A stretch of DNA of 64,000 bases from the NCBI GenBank assembly GCA_036320915.1, contig JAXBDG010000008.1:558001-622000 (forward strand). The letters run 5' to 3'. The translations under genes and the position numbers were made by a program. The notes beneath the pieces were generated by a model that was not told the DNA's origin, made no database searches, and worked only from the letters and a program-made list of their open reading frames with translations. The stretch is from Linnemannia elongata. Its lineage: Eukaryota > Mortierellomycota > Mortierellomycetes > Mortierellales > Mortierellaceae. This document shows, piece after piece, positions 57,143-64,000 of the stretch. Numbering within the stretch: position 1 is the first letter of the stretch; every line of letters starts with the position of its first letter.

Positions 57143-59232
57143 TTATAACTTTGAGCGAACTGTCGGGATGGTTATTTTGTTTCTATGAAGAGACGATCGT
57201 GCACTCGCTGTCCACTCGTCATTTCTTCTCCACAATTCTCTCGTTCTTTCATCCATTCTCTCAAACACGCCAGCTTGCAACGTCAAGTCTGATGACCAAA
57301 CAGTCGCCATTCTCTCATATCGCGCGCCGCTTTGCCCACCGTTCTTCTCATCGGACGAGAAATTGGTGATCTCTGACGTATCCAAGGCCTTAAATCCATG
57401 CCCATGCACAAAACGGAAATATCTCTCCATCACACGATGCCCAAACTCCCTTTCTACTTCCGTCAAGTACCACTGACCCATATCCGACATGAGAGTCTGC
57501 GCCATCTCAGTGCCATGAGGCACTCCGAGACCTAACCCTAACCCTTCTACGGCCTCCAGGGGGCGATCGACGTAATATCGATAAACGGTTCGGTCTGTGC
57601 CCTCCTGCTGAAGCAAACCCTGACAGGCGGCAAGTGTGGGGTAGTTCGTAAAAATATCGCCAACAATCTTGTCTGCGAATGACTTCGCCTCTGCATCCGT
57701 CTTGGGTTTCCCGTATATGGCTTCAACTTCTTGATGCAACCTCGTGTCCACCCAACGATCCAAGAAACTTTGCCATTGTTGCAATTTACTTGCTCCGAGT
57801 GTTCTTGTGAAGTGAGTTCCTTCGTCTTTGGCGCTTCCGAAGAGAACTGACTTGACCCCAGAATCGTAGAGGGTTGGGTTCCAGGCCATGGTCGATTCCG
57901 GACTTGGGAAAAGATACTTGTTGTCGACTATAGGGCTGAACATCCCATCAAATCCAGGGAGATCTGGGGCTTGCACAAGGCATTCCGCGGGAATGTCTCG
58001 TAGCATTTGCGAACGTTGCAGCTCAGGTGAGAGACGACTTGCCCCTTCTTGATTCGCCGGTAACGTCTCCTTGGTCTTGAAATGATCACATAGGTGATCA
58101 AAGACTTTTTGGCAATGGGTATCTGTAGTTCGTGTCAGAGCGACGCAAGCCGGACTCGAGTGGATGATGGCTTGAGTGAATAAGCCATGGTGGCTCTTGA
58201 TCCTCATGTGATGCAGGATGAGGTTTCCCCCACTTGAATATCCCATGGCTGTGACATTAGATGGACAACCTCCGAAGGCGGCAATGCTTCTTTGAACCCA
58301 TTCGAAGGCGAGTCTCTGATCCGCGATCCCCCAGTTACCGTAGGCTTGATCTTGGTCGTGTGTATGTTGTAGGCGAATGTTCTCAGGATCAGAATCAAAC
58401 TCAAGGGCTAGCTCTTTTGAAGAGAAGAAACCAAGGTAACCGAGACGATAATTGGGAACCACAACTATCACGGGTAGGTTTGCCTTGACGGAAGCCTGGA
58501 CAAAATTCGACGCATCTAACCAATTAAAAAATGGGGGGGGGGGGGAGACAGGCTTAGGACTTAAGAATCAATAAGCTTCAACGAAACAAGAAACAGTAGA
58601 TACGGTAATGATTGACTCTTACCAAACATTGGATGACCATTTCCTCCATGACGAAACTTTCCCCCGTGCATAAGAACCATCACGGGTATCCCTTTTTCCG
58701 GCTTGGTCTTGAGCACAGGTGCGTATATATCAAGATTCAGGCAGTCGCGCTCAGAGTACTTGAAACCATCCATCACAGTTGGCAAACCGTTGAGGTCAGT
58801 CATGAGCGTGCTCTTTTTAAGAAGTATTTGCGGGCACAGTGGTCTATTAGCATTTTTTTTTAAGAAAAATAAATAAATAAAGAGGCATATTAACCGGAAT
58901 TAGTTACTAAATCATGGCCTCCATCATGATGATGATGGTGGGAGGAGGAAGGGAGAAGGGGAGTTCGGATGATTGCATCAAGTCATATACCCTGGCCGAG
59001 TTGCATCCCGAACGCCAAGCCAAGGTTTTACAGAAGCTGCTTTGCGCCAACGTTTGTTCACCACGGCAAACGGAATGCCCAAATAGCGTGTGAGACCTCG
59101 AAGCTCGTCTCTAGTGCCCTGGACGGCGCCTTGATCTGGGATGTTCACAATTGGTGAGTCGCCAATGCGCTCGATACCCACAGTGGGATCAGGAATGTTG
59201 TCAGGAAGGGATGCGTGGTGAAGGAAAGCCAT
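57143..59232 (-). CDS. type B carboxylesterase/lipase (COesterase family)
   Basis: Predicted 611 residues from exons on the complement: 58991-59232, 58623-58843 and 57143-58515. It hydrolyses carboxylic esters. Visible features: the N-terminal GAVQGTRDELRGLTRYLGIP strand pair, SERDCLNLDIYAP, the oxyanion loop VMVLMHGGKFRHGG, VVPNYRLGYLGFF, NWGIADQRLAFEWVQRSIAA and the nucleophile block VTAMGYSSGGNLI (GxSxG; Tyr-Ser replaces the usual Glu-Ser). The acid is probably in SAKDEGTHF and the His in GVPHGTEMAQ, both at family-typical places. There is no signal peptide at the chosen ATG (MAFLHHASLP), so it is probably intracellular. The length is normal. Substrate unknown. A run of about 13 G/C bases lies in intron 2 (58535-58547). 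Divergent from the asparagine synthetase-like gene. Confidence 0.9.
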
Positions 59233-60987
59233 GACGTAAAGCCAAAAATGTATAAAAAAAACCCAAGGATATTTGTGAAGAATGATAGAGGGATTTGAGG
59301 TACAGGTTCAGCTTTTCTTATATATATGGCACAAATAGTGCCATAAGTTTTTCATCCTTCGTTGTTTTTATGGCGGCCTCCCCCTTCAAACCTTTTTCCC
59401 CTTGATCATTTCGGCTCCTTTTTCCCCTTGAATTTTTCGGATCCTTTTTTTTAAAAAATTCTTTCTCTTGTTTTTTTTATCTTATCTTTTTAGTATCTCC
59501 TCGATCTCTCCTTCTGCTCCCTTCTCTCTCTCTCTCTCTCTCTTCTCTTTCCCTCTTCACTCCATCCCGTCAATTTCTCCGTTCGCTCCATGCCGTCTCT
59601 TTCTCCTTTCACTCCATCCCTCTTTGTCCCTCTTTTTTTGCATCCTTCCTTCCTCTCCCTCTCTTTGATCTTTTTGTATCTCTCCTTGTTGTGTTGGTGG
59701 ATCTTTTTATGTATTCCCCCTTTCTCACGCTGCCTGTCGATCTATTACTGTGCATGGTTATGTTCGTATTTCCTTCCTTTCCTGTGTCTCCTTAATTTTT
59801 CCGTTGGCTCCTCTTTTTTTTCATGTTCCTCGAAATATATGCAGGACAAGTGATTGTGCCTTTCAACCAAAATGATGTAAAAAAAAATTAACCAATAATC
59901 CAGCTGTGAGCGGGGTCTGCATGGGTGTGGGAACAAAGATGTTGTCCTGAATAGCTGGCGAATCGGGATTTAGTTGCCAAAACAAAATATTTTATGTGAA
60001 ATTCCCAAGAAAAGAATGGTTATGTTTCTTGAGGCCAAGGAGAAGAAAGAGTCTGTTGTTTATTTTCCACCCTGAACAGGATAATAAGCATGTTCAGCTG
60101 GTAACAAGGGCCCATATGTGCGCTTCGTTGAATAAAAAGAGGTAAACAAAAAATAAACCCGCACCGCGACACAAGAGAGTGGGAACTGCGAATGGACAAG
60201 GAAAAGAACAAGGGAGAATAAGAAAGCGAGCAAGGAGAAGACCAGAGAGACAAAGATACTAGAGAACAAGAGAGACAAGGAGACTTGGGGACAAGAGCAA
60301 TAGAAATCAAGGTGTGGCGCCAAGACGTAGATGACCCTCTGTTGTTTGTGTGCAATATAACACTTCTCTTTGTTTTATGCAACACCGATCGATTGTTCCA
60401 CACCCAAATTGAACTTTAAGAAATATTGAATATGGTATTGAAATAAAAAATTGAACCAGAAATCATGGTCAGAATTTTTTTAGAGGGTTTCTGACAGACA
60501 AAGCGATGCCTTGAATCCTCCTTGCTCACCCCTTCCTCTCCTTGCCCTCGGCTTCTCTTGATCCTTGTCTCATTTTTGGAAAAAACGTCAATCAGGGATA
60601 GAAACATCATAAGAGAAGGATGAGAAAAGTTGGGAGGGAGAGGGGATATGAAGAACGTGAAAAATTGCCTAACCTGACGTGCACTATAAAGAAGGGAGGA
60701 TAGCCTATTGTGGATGGGCACCATGCCATTACCCATTGACATGCGCCCTCAAAGTCAGACCTAAGACTGTTGATAATTGGGCCTTACAAACTGGAGCCTA
60801 GATCATATCTATTGCTCTCAATTAACAGAAAGAAGGTGAGGCATTTTTTTCAAGCATGCAGCATCAGAATTTTCTCGAAGTGGATGATGGAACGTATAAA
60901 GGTGCAGAAAGGTGGAGCGGTTCTTTTCCCCGTTTATCAATTCATTCCTTCCTAAACATATTCCTCCCTTTTAAAGATCACAAAAAC
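59233..60987. other. divergent intergenic region, carboxylesterase to asparagine synthetase
   Basis: 1.75 kb. A TATA-like tatatatatgg (59318-59328 region) lies about 90 bp upstream of the carboxylesterase start. CT-rich repeats of a roughly 60-bp theme (TCTCTTTCTCC...CTCCATCCC) fill 59500-59700 and produce false open frames. Nothing else recognised. Confidence 0.5.
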
Positions 60988-63900
60988 ATGTGCGGCTTGT
61001 CAGCTTATTGTCACTTGGGCACTCCTCAAAAAGACACTAAAAACTTTCGTTTAGATCTCAAAGGCTCCTTGGAATCCATTCGGCACCGCGGTCCTGAGTC
61101 TGATGGCACCTATATTTCTCCATGTGGCCGTCGTAGTAAGCAAAATTAGTCATAGACTATACAGGAGCTTTGACAAGGTTCTCATATGTGTATTCTACGT
61201 TCTGTCTAGGCCTAGGTCATGTGCGTTTGTCCGTTATCGACTTGGAAGGCGGTCATCAACCTATCTCCAGTGCTAATGGCGACATCCAAGTTGTCGTCAA
61301 TGGTGAATTATATGACCATGATCGTTTGAGCAAGGAGCTTCAAGACAAGGGTCATGTCTTCAAGACCAAGAGTGATAGTGAACTGGCTCTTCATTAGTAA
61401 GTTCAATTATCGCCTTCATCCTCCTTCCCTCTCTACTCCATCTCCCATTACATCCAAGTGTCTTTAATCTCAATGTTTCCGTTCTTGTTTCATACCCCTT
61501 ATTTCAATACCAACATTCTGACTAAAACATAATTTTACCCCTTAGCTATGAAGACTATGGTACCGACTTTTTGCATCATCTTCGTGGTGAATTCGCCGTT
61601 ATCATCTGGGATGACAGCAAGAAAAGAATGTTGGTGGCTCGAGACCGATTTGGTGTTAAACCCATTTATTACACTACTGTGAATGATGTGTTTATGGCCG
61701 CAAGTGAAATCAAAGCCTTCTCTGCACTTGGCTGGAGACCTGAGTGGGTAAGACGAGAAAAAATGCCTCTGCATCCCCTTGGAGGAACTAGCCCACTCAG
61801 TATTATTTTCCTCCCTTTCATTTTCCTATAGGACTTGGAATCTATCATTAGTGGCGGCTATGCCACCGACCATCGTACCTGTTTCAAGGGAGTGTACAAG
61901 GTAAGTGACTACCGTTTCACGGATAGGAGGTATATAGAGAAACGCTTTCTTATTGTCTAATTCTAATACTCTATCTCGATACTTTTCAGCTACCGCCTGC
62001 TCATTATATGACAGTCTCTGCCAGTGGAACCATGGACACCACAAAATATTGGGTAAGCTTAGAGATTAGACTTTGAAGAGTGATTGAGATTAAAAATATT
62101 ATGGAGTCCAACTCATCATTTTCCTCACCATGAAATCATTAGGATGCCGAATACCCTGACAAGAATATCGAAGACAAGCGTACTCTGGAGGAGATGATTC
62201 AAGGTGTGCATGACCATGTCGTTGAATCCGTCCGTCTTCGATTGCGTGCCGATGTGCCTTTGGGTGTATACCTTAGTGGTGGGTTGGATAGCTCTTCTAT
62301 TGCCGGTGTAGCCACCAAGCTCTTGCGAGACAGCAACTCTGATGCCCAAATTGATACCTTTTGTATTTCCTTCAAAGGTAAGCTTTCAAAAAATGAGGAG
62401 TAAAATTCTTTAGATATTATTGGTACTATTGGGCATTTCACATAAAATGTTTTGTTTTGGCCACTAAACCCCGATTAGCCAGCTATTCTGGTCAACATTT
62501 TTGTTCTACACCCATGCGAACCCCGCTCACAGCTGGATTAGTGGTTGATTTTTTACATCATTTTGGTTGAAAGGCACAATAACTTTGTTTGTTTTTCATA
62601 GATGGTGGAATATATGACGAAGGCGACATTGCTGAACGTACAGCAGCTCATATTGGTTCCAAATTCCACAGACTCTCCTTAACTCAAGATGATTTGGTCG
62701 ATAACTATGAACGAACATTGTGGCACGTCGAGCAACTTATTCTCGACTTGAATGCGGTTGGCAAGTTCTTGCTCTCAGAGTATGTGCGTCATAAAGGCTT
62801 CAAGGTAATTAGAGCAAAGCAAAGATTGAACCATCTTCGTTTTTTTTTATTGCGCAGAGAAATAATTGACTCTACCTTGGATCTCGCTTGTGGGTCCGCT
62901 TTTTTAGGTGGTGATGACCGGCGAAGGCAGTGATGAACACTTTATTGGCTATCCCTTCTTCCACACGGATTACCTGCGAGAACAAGATCGTTCCACCCCC
63001 AAGGGTTTTGGTTGTATTGCTGAAGAAGATCGTCAAGACATGTTGAGCGATCGCTTGGCGGGAAGTTACAAATTCCTCCATTATGAATTGCCCAGAGAAA
63101 CCAAGATCAACACCAAGGCTCGATTCAACGACAGTGATCTACCTGACCAAATTGGCAAAATGCTTGCCTTGTCCACTGACTTTATGAATTCCAAAGTCGT
63201 CTCTTACCATGGCCCTGCTGATGTCGGCTCCACCGTATTGGACTCGATCCATGGCGATATAAGACTCAAGGCTACGACTAAATGGCACTCTGTCCATGCA
63301 TCCTTGGTAAGGAAGAGTAGATGTTTAACTCAGGTTGTTTAGTAGGGATATGATTATGGAAAATGTGCAAGGCGACTGATCACGTTTTTATAGTACTTGG
63401 AAACCCGTACCTTTTTCCCCAATGTTATGTTGACTTGGTTAGGTGATCGTGTGGAAATGGCTCATTCCATAGAAGCTCGCACCCCTTTCTTGGATCATCC
63501 TCTTTGTGAATATGCAAACAGTTTGCCTCCGTAAGTCAAGCAAAAGAATGGACATAAATGAAGTAACTGGGAGAGTTCTGTATTTTCACGGATGAGCACT
63601 GTGATCTCATCCATTTTTTTTTTACGCAACTATAGATCTGTCAAACTCTGCGGTCAAGATCCTAAAGGCAACCGTTTGAACGAAAAGTACATCTTAAAGG
63701 AGGCCATGAGACCCTATGTGACAGATGAAATTTACAATAGAACAAAGCAATAGAACAAAGCACCCTTACGTGGCTCCCGCTTCAAAACCTGGAGCTCAAC
63801 CCATTGTTCGTCTCTTGAACAAATGGGTCACCAAGGAACGCGTGGATCATCTGGGTTTCCTCAACTGGGAAACATGCGAAACGATCAAGGAACGTGTCAT

Positions 63901-64000
63901 CATGACTGGCGATTGTATGGCTTACAGCTCCATGCTGAAGGTGATCTCCCTCTTGATCTTGCATGAACAGTTCGATGTGGCTCCAGTCACCTATCTTTAG
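60988..64000 (+). pseudogene. glutamine-hydrolysing asparagine synthetase-like gene, last exon frameshifted
   Basis: Ten exons: 60988-61135, 61210-61396, 61546-61747, 61832-61900, 61990-62052, 62143-62377, 62602-62804, 62908-63306, 63394-63530 and 63636 to the window end. N-terminal glutaminase: MCGLSAY with catalytic Cys2, RHRGPESDG, LGHVRLSVIDLEGGHQPIS, NGELYDHDRL. Synthetase: VPLGVYLSGGLDSSSIAGVA (PP-loop SGGxDS), VVMTGEGSDEHFIGYP, VEMAHSIEARTPFLDHPL. It would make asparagine-type amides from Gln and ATP; the type is the large fungal AsnB-like group rather than a confirmed ASN1. In exon 10 a 13-bp unit is present twice (63736-63748, 63749-63761), shifting the frame into TAG at 63751-63753 after 586 codons; the original frame resumes and ends with TAG at 63998-64000 (about 664 codons). 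About 80 C-terminal residues are lost, so it is probably inactive unless this is an assembly error. Confidence 0.85.
63736..63761. repeat. 13-bp direct tandem duplication in the asparagine synthetase-like gene
   Basis: Two perfect adjacent copies of AATAGAACAAAGC. One copy alone keeps the reading frame through IYNRTKHPYVAPASK; two copies add 13 bp and create a stop five codons into the duplicated stretch. Confidence 0.95.

Noticed and set aside
59468..59853. Hydrophobic Ser/Leu/Phe-rich open frames
   Set aside because: They come from CT-rich imperfect repeats; the apparent membrane protein is an artefact of composition.

Overview
The window is nuclear DNA of a filamentous fungus, probably an early-diverging (Mucoromycota/Mortierella-like) lineage. 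The evidence is dense fungal housekeeping genes, many short GT-AG introns of roughly 60-250 bp, CT-rich leaders, and a gene set mixing typical fungal genes (GUP1, URC1, PP2A activator, NF-YC, HYM1/MO25, septin) with an ARL8 GTPase that budding yeasts lack. The lineage is inferred from gene content and intron style and was not checked against any database. I rebuilt spliced gene models by joining reading frames at GT-AG (once GC-AG) sites that keep phase and restore family motifs.

Layout: 1-3728 gene-poor; 3729-5766 DHA2-type MFS exporter (+); 5767-9131 gene-poor; 9132-11572 BTB/POZ protein with a large acidic insertion (+); 12444-14833 endopolyphosphatase (-); 15747-18130 URC1-type GTP cyclohydrolase II-like gene (-), divergent from a septin (18728-21517, +); 22686-25055 ARL8 (+); 25392-27881 GUP1 MBOAT acyltransferase (-); 28345-29776 amino-acid transporter carrying two in-frame stops (-); 31395-32943 homoserine dehydrogenase (+); 33354-35001 securin candidate (-), divergent over 303 bp from the PP2A activator PTPA (35305-37632, +); 38490-40126 NF-YC (+); 40560-42065 GOT1 (+); 44310-47981 MO25/HYM1 (+); 48299-49683 secreted lipase (-).

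The accessory part is 50.8-57.1 kb: six very small genes (59-63 codons of protein) encoding one family that begins MSLFKS. They are arranged as three head-to-head pairs (-,+,-,+,-,+), each with a TATA box 120-160 bp upstream of the start and an A/C-rich, CAA-repeat leader. The last pair encodes identical proteins inside an inverted duplication of about 0.7 kb per arm; the first four genes look like an older, nested inverted duplication. Exon-like relics flank the array. I do not recognise the family. It is the best candidate for an undescribed system here.

The window closes with a type B carboxylesterase (57143-59232, -) and a divergent glutamine-hydrolysing asparagine synthetase-like gene (60988-64000, +), whose last exon is broken by a 13-bp tandem duplication. 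No rRNA, tRNA, CRISPR or intact transposon was recognised.
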